Below are positions 35,480 to 44,997 of a DNA stretch of 64,000 nucleotides, in pieces. Each line of letters opens with the position of its first letter. Position 1 is the first letter of the stretch. The position numbers and the translations under genes are program-made. The notes under the pieces were generated by a model, which saw only the letters and a program-made list of their open reading frames with translations, ran no database searches and had not been told where the DNA came from. The DNA is from Calonectria ilicicola (taxonomy: Eukaryota > Ascomycota > Sordariomycetes > Hypocreales > Nectriaceae), in NCBI GenBank assembly GCA_020809705.1, contig CP085825.1, forward strand, positions 6,014,001-6,078,000, written 5' to 3'.

Positions 35480-36928
35480 ATGGCTCAAGTCAGTAACAAG
35501 AAGCGCAAGAGAGATGGCGAGGCGGGCGCGAAGCCCAAGAAGAAGGTCGCAATTGATGCACCTGCGTCAACAGCGACCGTCGCCTCAGTCCTCCGTCCCA
35601 AGTTTTGCCCTCCAGTGATAGGTATGAGCTCCACGATCGAGATTTCCCCCAACCGCGCAATACGAATTAACAAATGACAGCCACCTCTCCCGGCTTCACT
35701 GTTCCTAGCGATATCCCCTTCAGCTCATACGCACCTAAGAATGATGCCAAGTCGAAATCGAAACAGCCCAAGGCGGCTGCCGAAAAGAACTTCCTGCTTC
35801 ACTCAGTGGCGCACCGAAGCTTGGACTACACGGTTAAGGCAGAGGGCCCCAGGGGAGCCAAGCCTGCACTGAATCACTTCGTCGGTATCTACGATCCCAA
35901 GACCGGCAAGCTGCAGGTGGTAGAGGCGAAGAAGATGGTGATTCGAGGTGCTGTGCGAGCCAAGCAGGCTCCCGAGGCGGCGGCAGGCGAGCGCAACATG
36001 AAACAGGTGCGACCACCTCGCTGTAAAACACGATTCACGGGAACGCTAACCAAATTCAATTCAGACCATGATGGAGCTCAAGACTGATCTAGGACAAACA
36101 TTCGGTACTAAGAAAGCAAGGAAGGTCATCCAAGAGAATGTCCTCAATGCGATTGCCCCTCAAAGGAAGCCAGGAGACTCCCCGACAAAGATTGACTCTG
36201 CGGCCCGCGCCATGTTGAATACTGTGGGAGAGGTTACTTCTACAATGGCCTCAAGAGAAGAGCTGCAAGCTGTGGTGGACGAGGCCAAGCCGGCCCCCAT
36301 TCCCAACCTGGAAGCCACAGAAATCCAAGACGTCTACGACCCTGAGAAGATTATCGGCGGAGACATTCTCAACCTCGTACCTATTCGAGAATGGCAGGAG
36401 AAGGCCAAGCACAACGAAAATATTTCACTACCATCGCGATATGTGGCTGCACGAATCAACCCCATTGCCACAAACAACGATGCCGTCCTGCGCCTTCGCG
36501 TTCTGAGATACATGACCTTTGTGTTGATTTTCTATCTCAGCAGCAAGCCTGGCAAGGTTCGGGGCACCCGAGCAGTGCCTCAGCGAGAGAAGCTGCGGGA
36601 GCTTCTCGCACCTGCACCTGAGGCAGTCATTGAGAACATCCGACGCAAGTTTTCCGACGCAGGCCAAATGCGAAAGTTCCACATTGACTTGCTCATGACT
36701 CACTGCTGTGTGTTTGCATGCATCGTGGATAACTTCCAGGTGGACACACAGAGCTTGAGAGATGACCTGAAGATTGACCAAAAAACGATGAACCAGTATT
36801 TCCACGAAATCGGTGGCCGGGTCAGGCCTGTTTCGAACAAGGAGCAAAAGACGACTATTCACATTGCCAAGCTATCGCTTCCTCTGGATTTCCCTAAGCA
36901 GAGGCACATTGCACCAAAGCGACGGTAG
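35480..36928 (+). CDS. RPA49: RNA polymerase I subunit A49
   Basis: This is a subunit of the nucleolar polymerase that makes the 35S rRNA precursor. With A34.5 it forms a TFIIF-like module, and its C-terminal tandem winged helix resembles TFIIE. Three exons (35480-35621, 35681-36006, 36065-36928) give 443 aa; the introns are 35622-35680 and 36007-36064. The N-terminus is Lys-rich and nuclear-localisation-like (KKRKRD, KPKKKV). The dimerisation region includes HFVGIYDPKTGKLQVVEAKKM. The C-terminal domain includes the SLPSRYVAARI, LRYMTFVLIFYLS and KFHIDLLMTHCCVFACIVDNF segments. The start is the ATG at 35480; upstream in-frame sequence lacks an ATG. The family call rests on overall order and length. 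Confidence 0.93.
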
Positions 36929-37820
36929 ATATTCCGCGGATCCACAACTCTGCCTACCGTATGAGGTAAGAACAAACTATTAAAGAGGGGATGGCCAGGT
37001 TGTTGAATGAATGGGATGGTTGGTGCATATAAACTGTCCATGCCCGAGGGCATGGCTATGGGTTTTTGAAGCGAGCTTTGGGGCTTCCTATTGTCACGTT
37101 CCATGAAGAAGATATTTCATATTCAAAAAGTTTTTTTATTGCCATGATTGCTCGAACAAAGGGAATGGGACTTGTAACATAGTACCCACGTTCCAGTTAA
37201 AGTCCATGTTAAAGTACATGGGTCATTGACCGCTGATGTTGATTTTCGGGGCCATCAGAAATAACGGAGGCGGGTATGTTCCCCGCAACCGACTAGGCCG
37301 AGGCATCTCGGTGCGGGAGTGTGGGGAAGCAATGCCAGGGTTCGGCAAAAACCAGTGCCGCTTTTTTCATCATTCAGAATCACAGTGCTACGAATCTACA
37401 CGAATCTGGGAACATATGATCATTATTTTATGGTTATACATGTTTCCAATGTTCTATGTTTGCCTTTTATCAAGTCTATTAGTCTCCAATGCCCATTTTT
37501 CTAAACCTGAGTTTGCATGGAATAAAAACTATAAACTACAGCAAAATAGAGCGGCAAGCCCACTAAGCCTAGTTCACTTACCTTGGCAATTGAGGAGCTC
37601 AGTACCCCTGTCACCTTTGATATCCATCGCCCATCTTACCCTAGATGATATCACCCCAAATAGCCCATCTTTTTCAGTTTCATCTCTCTTGCTTTGACTT
37701 TTTCTTCTCTTCATTTTCATTTTTAGTCTTGTCAGTTTTTGAGATCTCTTCGTCTTTAAGCCCAAAAGTCTTTTGAACTATTTGTTTGACCCTTGATTCC
37801 GTAAAGAACAACCTGAAACC
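36929..37820. other. Intergenic region between RPA49 and the enoyl-CoA isomerase gene
   Basis: It holds the RPA49 3' end and then the promoter of the next gene. An A/T-rich stretch at about 37400-37560 and a T-rich tract at about 37670-37745 are visible. No gene is supportable. Confidence 0.55.
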
Positions 37821-38802
37821 ATGTCGACAGAAACCCCCGTCGTCCAGCTTGAGTATCGCGGCCGCGTTGCGATCCTCACCATTGACAATGATCGCAAGCT
37901 CAATGCCATGTCCCAGGCGCAGTACTATGATCTATCGCAGAAGCTCAGGGAGATTGATACACACGACGAGGTTTTCATCACCGTTATCCTAGGCAAGGGC
38001 CGTTATTTCTCAGCGTGAGTATCCTGATTCCCATTCTGTCGGCTTTTACCCGACTCATGCCTCGGCATAACGATATCCCATGGGATGGGATGGAGAAACA
38101 AACAAACCATAGGCAATCCTCACATATCACTGAGATTAAGAGAAGAAAGAAAAAGAAAGCCCGACTAACATGCGAATTAGTGGTGCCGATGTGTCAATCT
38201 CTAGAGAAAGTCCTACTAAGGACGTACACAAGCACTGGCTTCAGTCCTTTGTCGCATTCAACCTGAACATAACCCACGCATTTTCTACCCATTCCAAGAT
38301 TCTGGTTGTTGGGCTCAATGGGCCTGTCATCGGCCTGACGGCCGCCATCGTCTCCTTTGCTGACTTCATTTACGCCGTTCCCCATGCTTTCCTGCTTACA
38401 CCTTTTTCGTCGCTTGGCCTGGTGGCCGAGGGTGGTGCATCGCGCGCCTTGGTTACACGCCTGGGAACCTCCAAGGCTAATGAAGCCCTGATTATGAGCC
38501 GCCGCATACCGGCCGAGGAGCTCGAGCGCTGCGGCTACCTGAATGGCATCATCCAGGTGGAAAAGGGGAATGATGCCAAGTTCCGCGAGCTGGTTCTGCG
38601 AGAGGTGGATGAGCGGCTCGGGGAGCATCTCATCGGCGAGAGTCTGATTGGGATTAAGAAACTCATCAGACGACCAGAGATGGATGTCACACATCAGCAA
38701 AACGTGCACGAAGTGTTTGCCGGATTGGACCGCTTTGTCAAGGGCATCCCCCAGGCCGAGTTCCGTAAGATTGCTAATGGTGAGAAGCGACACAAGCTAT
38801 GA
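37821..38802 (+). CDS. Enoyl-CoA hydratase/isomerase, probable peroxisomal delta3,delta2-enoyl-CoA isomerase
   Basis: It is a crotonase-fold enzyme expected to shift 3-enoyl-CoA to trans-2-enoyl-CoA so that unsaturated fatty acids can enter beta-oxidation. Two exons (37821-38014, 38181-38802) with a 166-nt intron give 271 aa. The oxyanion-hole segments are RYFSAGADVS (61-70) and VGLNGPVIGLTA (~108-119). The likely catalytic glutamate is in SSLGLVAEGGASRAL (~Glu148), at the position used by yeast Eci1. The last three residues are His-Lys-Leu, a PTS1-type peroxisomal signal, and yeast Eci1 likewise ends in a His-type variant. Isomerase rather than hydratase is inferred from that single glutamate and the overall resemblance to Eci1. 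Confidence 0.88.
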
Positions 38803-38973
38803 GAAGCTATGGAAAGGGCATCCGTGTACATTTCCACGAGAACAGACATATAAAATGGATATAAATGCATGATTACTAGTAAGCAAGCAAGAAGAAATTA
38901 GGTGGTCATCGTCATCTATCATTAATATTTCGCTTTGGTGCAAGTCACCTATTTCTTTTATCTAAATCCGTCT

Positions 38974-41391
38974 TCATGCCAGTAGGCCAAACAGTAGGTT
39001 GGTTCGTTGCCAGAAGTCATTGGCCGATTTGGTGATGTGCTGGTAAGCTGCTGCATCCTTTAGCCCTGCCTTCTCATATAGTTTATCCCCAAGATCCTTC
39101 AGCCCATCAGCCATCTCCTCCTTTCCGGAGCCAATGCAATGCCGTAGAAGGGCAACGTCAAATATCCACTGTGTGAACAGGTCAGAAGTCTCCTCAGCCG
39201 TAAGGCATGGCTCGGCCTGGGTCTTTTCGGGCTCGGCCTTCTTCTTTTCATCATCGTCTTCATCTTGGCTTTCATCATCCTCTTTGTCGTCGGTTTCCTT
39301 GTCTTTGCTCTCCTTGGCACCGGTTTCCTTTTGAACAGTCTTCTTCTCTAAAGCCTCGTACCATTTTTTGCAAAGCTGTTCAATGAGATGTTTCTTTAAG
39401 ACGGTCACAGCCGCTGAAGTCCATAGATCCACACCCGCCTCAGACATGCTTAATGACAAGGCGCGAAGGAACTGGAATACTTCAGGAGAGGGCTGATTGG
39501 GCAATGCTGGCTGGCCTTCCCACAGTGGCCTTCCTATCACTGGACGGTGAGACAAGCCGGCTGTGACAAACTCGCGCACCACTGGCTCCGAGATTGATAC
39601 TGCAAGTGTGTTGTGTAGTGAGGGAACCATAGAAAGACCAAATGACTTGATAGCCGGACGTTGAGGAAGTTGCTGACGGATATCGCGGATGACACGGAGG
39701 AAGTACATGGCCACGGCGTTGTTTCTGGGCGCCGTTGATCGTTCGTCCCAAAGCTTTTGAATGTGTTCTTCGAGTTCCTTGAATGAATTATCAAGCATCA
39801 CGTCCAACCTGGCCTGAAGCATCTGCGGATCATCTTTGCTGAGAAGTTGCTCTCTCTCCTCGATTGTTTCCTCGTCTTCAATCTCGTCAAAATCGTTATC
39901 CCATCGCTGACGTTTAAGTGAATCCACCACCCCATTCACATCATCAATTACGTGGTACCACGACTTGTAGCAATTGGTAGCCTTGGAAACGGCGTCATTG
40001 CGGCCATATAGTCGTGAGACCACTTCTTGGACGAAGGGGCCAGCTCCATTGGCAAGGGCATCCTCATAGCCCTCCCCATCCCATAGACTGACATGTTCGT
40101 CCGTGATGCCTTCTTTCCATTTAGAAAGTGTGCCAGACACTTCTGAGCCGACGAGACGCAGCTTGCTGACCTTGGCGTCGAGCACAGCGAGCATCCGGGT
40201 ATTAATAGCATCGCGGAGATCGTCTTGCATTTCTGACGGATCGATACCTCTAGCTTTGCCTCCATCTCGTATCCAGAGCTGCAGAACACGGGTTCGGAGC
40301 TCCATAATCAACTTGAACTCTGACATTTGTTCCAAAGTCTTCTTTAGACCTTCTAGCATCACGCCGGATCCTCCTCTGGACCAGCTCGCTAGCATGTCTC
40401 GAGCTTGCGCACCGTCGAGGTCCTCATGGCGACTGAAGGGTGTGAAATATTGAATTTCTTCACCGCACCATTGCTCGTAAATATCCAATCGTAGGCCCTC
40501 AAGCTGTTTCAATGCGGGATCCTCTAGTAACGGATGCTTCTTGAGGCTGGCCAGCGCAGCGGATAGCTTCACTGGAACCAAAGCTTGGACATCTAACAAC
40601 GTTTTGGTGTAGAGGCTCAAGGCCTGGACAACGTCTTCCGTGCTTCTCTTGCGTTCGCCGTCCTCAACCTCAAATGCCAAGGCTATTGTCTCGCCCCTGA
40701 CCTTGAGAAGATGCCGCAGCACATCTCTCGCACCAGAGCTAGTGATCAAGCTGTAAGCGCAGAGGGCCTTCAGAACGTCATCTCTTTCCGACTCGTTGCC
40801 TGCCTTTTCGAAGACCTTGTCTACGTTTCGAAGTAGTCTCCGGCGCAGGCTACCCAGCGTGTTCTTTGATGCTTCAATAGTGCGGCGGCTTGTCGAAGAG
40901 ACCGTGTCCTCGGTCAAATTGTTAATTAAAAGACGACCCAGAACCCATATCTTGGTTGCCAGCACCAGCTTGTCGCCTTTTTTGACGTCGGTGCTGAGCC
41001 CACCTTTGCCCTTTATGATACGTCCGATGATGAGCACGCAAGCATCCAACAGTCTCAATCTTGCCGCAATAGAAGCATCCGACTTGTTCACCTTGCGAAC
41101 AAATGTGGCCAATCCAGTAGCCTTGGCGCCAATCACAGTCCTTCCGCAGCGACCTCCCATTTTGCCCAAGAGTTCCTGAACGGCATCGTTGTCGCTGCGC
41201 ATCTGGACAATGGTGTCCGCGGTGCCAAGTAGGTCGCGGTAGGAGCTTCCGACCTGCGTTCGCAGACGGTTGGATTTTTCTTCGATCTGGACATGGAGGC
41301 TTTTGTGAATCGCTCGAATTTGGGGGAGAGTGTGGTTCGCAGAGAAGATCTGGGCGGATGACGCCAGCGTGGACGGGTCGATGTTGGCCAT
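38974..41391 (-). CDS. COG1: Conserved oligomeric Golgi complex subunit 1
   Basis: It is a subunit of the COG tether, which captures retrograde vesicles at the Golgi. A single uninterrupted exon encodes 805 aa from the ATG at 41391. The N-terminal segment LPQIRAIHKSLHVQIEEKSN, followed by LRTQVGSSYRDLLGTADTIV, is the coiled-coil signature of the Vps51/COG1 family. The long middle is helical, as in other tethering subunits. Near residues ~690-735 there is a very acidic and Lys/Glu-rich insert (DKEDDESQDEDDDEKKKAEP) that is probably a disordered loop. The C-terminal part (TQWIFDVALLRHCIG) returns to helix. The 3' end is 171 bp from the converging isomerase gene. Confidence 0.9.
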   Translation of the reverse strand: MANIDPSTLASSAQIFSANHTLPQIRAIHKSLHVQIEEKSNRLRTQVGSSYRDLLGTADTIVQMRSDNDAVQELLGKMGGRCGRTVIGAKATGLATFVRKVNKSDASIAARLRLLDACVLIIGRIIKGKGGLSTDVKKGDKLVLATKIWVLGRLLINNLTEDTVSSTSRRTIEASKNTLGSLRRRLLRNVDKVFEKAGNESERDDVLKALCAYSLITSSGARDVLRHLLKVRGETIALAFEVEDGERKRSTEDVVQALSLYTKTLLDVQALVPVKLSAALASLKKHPLLEDPALKQLEGLRLDIYEQWCGEEIQYFTPFSRHEDLDGAQARDMLASWSRGGSGVMLEGLKKTLEQMSEFKLIMELRTRVLQLWIRDGGKARGIDPSEMQDDLRDAINTRMLAVLDAKVSKLRLVGSEVSGTLSKWKEGITDEHVSLWDGEGYEDALANGAGPFVQEVVSRLYGRNDAVSKATNCYKSWYHVIDDVNGVVDSLKRQRWDNDFDEIEDEETIEEREQLLSKDDPQMLQARLDVMLDNSFKELEEHIQKLWDERSTAPRNNAVAMYFLRVIRDIRQQLPQRPAIKSFGLSMVPSLHNTLAVSISEPVVREFVTAGLSHRPVIGRPLWEGQPALPNQPSPEVFQFLRALSLSMSEAGVDLWTSAAVTVLKKHLIEQLCKKWYEALEKKTVQKETGAKESKDKETDDKEDDESQDEDDDEKKKAEPEKTQAEPCLTAEETSDLFTQWIFDVALLRHCIGSGKEEMADGLKDLGDKLYEKAGLKDAAAYQHITKSANDFWQRTNLLFGLLA

Positions 41392-41922
41392 TTTGGCCAG
41401 GTTGCTTCTTGGTTTCGCGGGGGGCGGTAGAATATGCGGGGATTAGGTGCAGACTTGTCGAACTGGCGGCATTGAATGTAGCACAGCTGCAACGAGCCGT
41501 CTAGAGCTGGTCGCGGGTTGTAAACGAAGAGCTCCGGGAGCAGCTACGGGACGGTTCTTCGAGGAGGTGTGTTGTGAACAATGGAGGACAGGCAGGGACT
41601 TGGTGGGGTGGCGCGCCAGACCCCGGTCACTGGGATAAGGACAGTCAATGCTACACATGCTAGATATCGAACAACCACCAAGCAGACTGCATGCGATTTT
41701 TTCTCTGTGGATTTTGTTGCTTAATTGGTAGAGTTTCGATTTAGTATACATTCAATAGAAATATTGGGAGTAACAATGCCGTGGACTAGTATAAACTTGG
41801 ATGCGCCTTGACGCAACGCCCCATGCAACTCGACTATTGCACCTTGAAATGGGACCTCAGTACAATTCATCTTGAGCATCAAATTAAAGCCATTAAAAAA
41901 TCCCGTGATAATATATTCAAAT
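41392..41922. other. Spacer between SAS10 3' end and COG1 start
   Basis: The 531 bp contain the COG1 promoter and the SAS10 3' untranslated region, both for leftward genes. No open frame or motif stands out. Confidence 0.55.
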
Positions 41923-43752
41923 CTATAGTCTCGTACTTTTGATGACAGCAGAATTGATACCTGACAACTCTCCGTGGTAACCTCCCTTGGGCTCGCCGCC
42001 CTGCCAAGTCGGCTTCATACTCTTGAGCTTCTTCTGCTTGGCCTCGTACTGCTTTCTCTTCTTCACTCTAGAGTTGCGGACATCCTTGCTCCTCTTTGGC
42101 GTTAAACCCTTGTTCTTCTGAATGGCATATGTAATCTTGCGCTTGCCATCCTCGCCAATCTCCTCATTCTCTACCACACGATCAGCCTTGCTGGCAGCAG
42201 CATAGGCGGCGTATCTGGAAGCCTTTTCTTCTTTGTTTTTCTTCGACTTTTGTGCAACCATGTCGTAATAGTCGTCTTCATTGCCACGAACATCCTTGGC
42301 AGTAGCAGCATCATCATCGTCGCTGTTGTCGTCAAGGTCTGCACCGAGCTTGGAATCCTTCTTTCCTCGTCGTTCTGCCTCGGCATTGAGCCTCGCTTGG
42401 CGATCTCTGAGGCGCTCTCGGTGAGGAATATCCATGTCACCTCCGGCATCACGTCCCGCGCCTGCTCGGCGGTTGGCTTTCTGGACAATCTGGGAGGTGT
42501 AGAACTTGAGACTCTTTTTGCGCGCGGCTTTCTCAGCGGCTGTGCGGGCGTCGAGCTCATCCTCTTCGCCAAAGTCCGAGTTGTCGCCGTTGTTATCAGC
42601 TTGCGAAGCCTTCTTCTGCTTCTTGGATGTCTTGCTGGGAAGTGGAAGGTTGTACAGATCGGCAACAATAGCCTCACTAGCCTTTGCCTTCTCGAGCTTT
42701 CGCGCTCGCTTCTCAGCGGCAGCTTTTTCTTGTTTTGAAGACTTTTTGCTCTTGGGCTTGGCCGCAATCTCGTCAGAGACAAGTCGAGAAAGCATTTCTT
42801 CATCGAGCTCTGAGGACTGATCCTCATCAACAGCCTTTGCTGATTTCAAGTCCTTGACCTTCTGCCAGGCCTCTCGGCAGCTCACCAGTGTTTGCATAAC
42901 ATCATGATCACGCAACTCCGTAGGGTCAAGAGACTTTTGTAACTTGGGGCCATCCCGAGCAGGTGAGGTTAAAATAGCAAAGTAGCTGGCGAGAGCAGCG
43001 ACATAGCAGCCGACGACCCAATACTTGATAGCTTCAAGCGACCTCCCTGACTTTCCCTCGGCTGCGTTCTTGAGATCAAGGAGCGTGGGCTGCAAGATCT
43101 CGAATTCTTTGACGAGATGATTGAATTCTGGATATCGAGTCTGAAGCAGTGCGTATCGTTCCTCAGGACCCATGTCATCAGTCACTTCGATATCTTTGAG
43201 AACTTCGGTGACCGTCGCTTGTTCCTCCTCCTCGTCAGCATCCTTGGCGAGCCATTCATCTCCGTCGAAAATGAAATCTTCCTCTGCCATCTTAGAAAGC
43301 TTCTTCTGTTGAAGACGCTTGGCCTCGGCTTCCTCTTCTAGGGCATCGGCCTCAGTCTCGAGATTGTCGGCATCATAGTAGTCGGCTTTGGTGGAACCCC
43401 ACCAGCCAGAATCCCCTTCCCCTTCATCTTCGTCACCCTCCTCATCTGAAGGAGCGCCCTTTGATGCGGATCCCTTTTTGGTTTGTGGCTGATCGTCATC
43501 GTCTGAATCTGTATCCTCGTAGCCAAGAACTTCCTCATCAGACAACTCCAAGTCTTCGTCTTCCTTTCTTCGGCGCTTCGAATCGGGCTCGTCATCGAGT
43601 AGTATGCGATCACGGTTCATGAAATATTCGTCCTCGGAGTCGGCCACATCTTCGAAGGTGGTGATGGGACCCAAGCGAGCATCAGCGGCGTCAAGCTCCT
43701 TGGGGCCGCTTTGCTGTGCATTGCGGCCAGAAACCTTTCTCTTTTTGCCCAT
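41923..43752 (-). CDS. SAS10: Small-subunit processome protein Sas10/Utp3
   Basis: It is a nucleolar U3 snoRNP-associated factor needed for 18S rRNA maturation. A single exon encodes 609 aa. The N-terminal ~170 residues are extremely acidic (long Asp/Glu/Ser runs). A Sas10/Utp3/C1D domain follows at about residues 210-300 (FNHLVKEFEILQPTLLDLKN). Lys/Ala-rich linkers lead to the conserved basic C-terminal Sas10 domain from ~530, with KITYAIQKNKGLTPKRSKDV and RNSRVKKRKQYE. The head-to-head neighbour is the CLC transporter gene, 1.25 kb away. The start ATG at 43752 precedes a basic MGKKRKVSGRN leader. Confidence 0.94.
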   Translation of the reverse strand: MGKKRKVSGRNAQQSGPKELDAADARLGPITTFEDVADSEDEYFMNRDRILLDDEPDSKRRRKEDEDLELSDEEVLGYEDTDSDDDDQPQTKKGSASKGAPSDEEGDEDEGEGDSGWWGSTKADYYDADNLETEADALEEEAEAKRLQQKKLSKMAEEDFIFDGDEWLAKDADEEEEQATVTEVLKDIEVTDDMGPEERYALLQTRYPEFNHLVKEFEILQPTLLDLKNAAEGKSGRSLEAIKYWVVGCYVAALASYFAILTSPARDGPKLQKSLDPTELRDHDVMQTLVSCREAWQKVKDLKSAKAVDEDQSSELDEEMLSRLVSDEIAAKPKSKKSSKQEKAAAEKRARKLEKAKASEAIVADLYNLPLPSKTSKKQKKASQADNNGDNSDFGEEDELDARTAAEKAARKKSLKFYTSQIVQKANRRAGAGRDAGGDMDIPHRERLRDRQARLNAEAERRGKKDSKLGADLDDNSDDDDAATAKDVRGNEDDYYDMVAQKSKKNKEEKASRYAAYAAASKADRVVENEEIGEDGKRKITYAIQKNKGLTPKRSKDVRNSRVKKRKQYEAKQKKLKSMKPTWQGGEPKGGYHGELSGINSAVIKSTRL

Positions 43753-44997
43753 TGTAAGCCAGAGGTTTTAGACACAGAAAAGGACCAATGCGTGCTTAAA
43801 GGACGCGTTCTGGAGGCAACGCAAGGCTGAATGCGACGAGTGGGCGTAATAGATGCGAAAGATCACTTGGTACTTTTTTTTCTCCAGTGGAGGTGTAAAG
43901 CCATGATCTGAAAATTTCCTGGTTACTGATAAGATAAGGCTGGATGTGTGGCACAGAGGCCCATATTTAACAAGCCACATTCATGTGCCACATCCGCCCG
44001 ACACTTGAGACAGGCAGACTTAAGCTATTGGGTCATGAGACCCAGATTGACGAGTCTAAACGTGGCCAAGCCGTCTCCGATGAGACGGCGCATTGATTTG
44101 GAGGGCTGGCCGGGTGTGCCGCTGACCACACATTCGTCACTATTTGGGCATCAAAGGCCGCATGTGATGTACATGACAGCTGAGATTTGAGTGGCGAGGG
44201 ATGACAGCCTCACATCGTGTTACGGGTCATGACTATCGTGAGCGTATTCAAGGATCGTCTACGGCGCGACCATAATCTCAAACATTGTACGATATAATTA
44301 ACCTCGAACACACTGCAACAGTCAGGGACCACAGTGTGGCCGCCTGTCACTAAATACTACCAAGGACGTGCATGGATAAGAGGGGTTATTGGGAAGATTT
44401 CGGTTAGTGTGCCTTGCAGCGGATAGACAAGTGTTGCTGGCAATGGCGCCGGTAAGCATGACCATTGGGCGAGGGAGGGCGGGTGGCTATGTACGACAGG
44501 GGCCCAGCCTGTTGGTCCCGACACACACGACTTATCCACGTTGAAGTTAGCTGGGGAAACCCAACGCGATCTCCCCGAACTTCAGCACTGGTTCCCTAAT
44601 AATTCTCTTTGATGATTCTCGCCTCCCCGATCACCTGCACCCACAGACCATAAAACCCTTGCGCCTAGAGCGCATTTGGGTTCTTAGTGCCCCTCACATC
44701 CCTCACATCCCAACCTTGCACACCCACCATCAGTCAGCCAGGGCCTAGCTTGTCATGGTTGTCAAGACCAGTGACGCAATTTAGGAGCTACTCAAGGAGC
44801 TCTTTTTTTCACCACGACGCTGCAATTTCCTGGCACTTCGCCTCCGTCCTGCCCCGCACCCATTCGGTCTTGATTCTTCCTCGTTAATGATCGAGATTTG
44901 ATCGAAATCCATCCATTTTAGGCCTCTTGCGATCGCGTAAACGCCAACTCGTCGCATCGCCATCGTCGGGAACCAGGGATCGCAATCCTCCGCTGGA
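43753..44997. other. Divergent promoter region SAS10 / CLC transporter
   Basis: The 1.25 kb separate two head-to-head genes. A TGAAAATTT element lies near SAS10. Otherwise I see a T-run at 43874-43881, ATTGG at 44464-44468 and C-rich sequence at 44680-44720 near the CLC leader. No gene is supportable. Confidence 0.55.
43909..43917 (+). promoter_or_regulatory. RRPE-like element upstream of SAS10
   Basis: TGAAAATTT lies ~157 bp upstream of the SAS10 start codon. It matches the core of the ribosomal-RNA-processing element (AAAATTT type) found before yeast ribosome-biogenesis genes. The motif is short and could arise by chance; no PAC element was seen beside it. Confidence 0.3.

Noticed and set aside
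42250..42738. 162-codon + strand frame
   Set aside because: Antisense of the acidic/Lys-rich SAS10 coding region; composition explains its openness.
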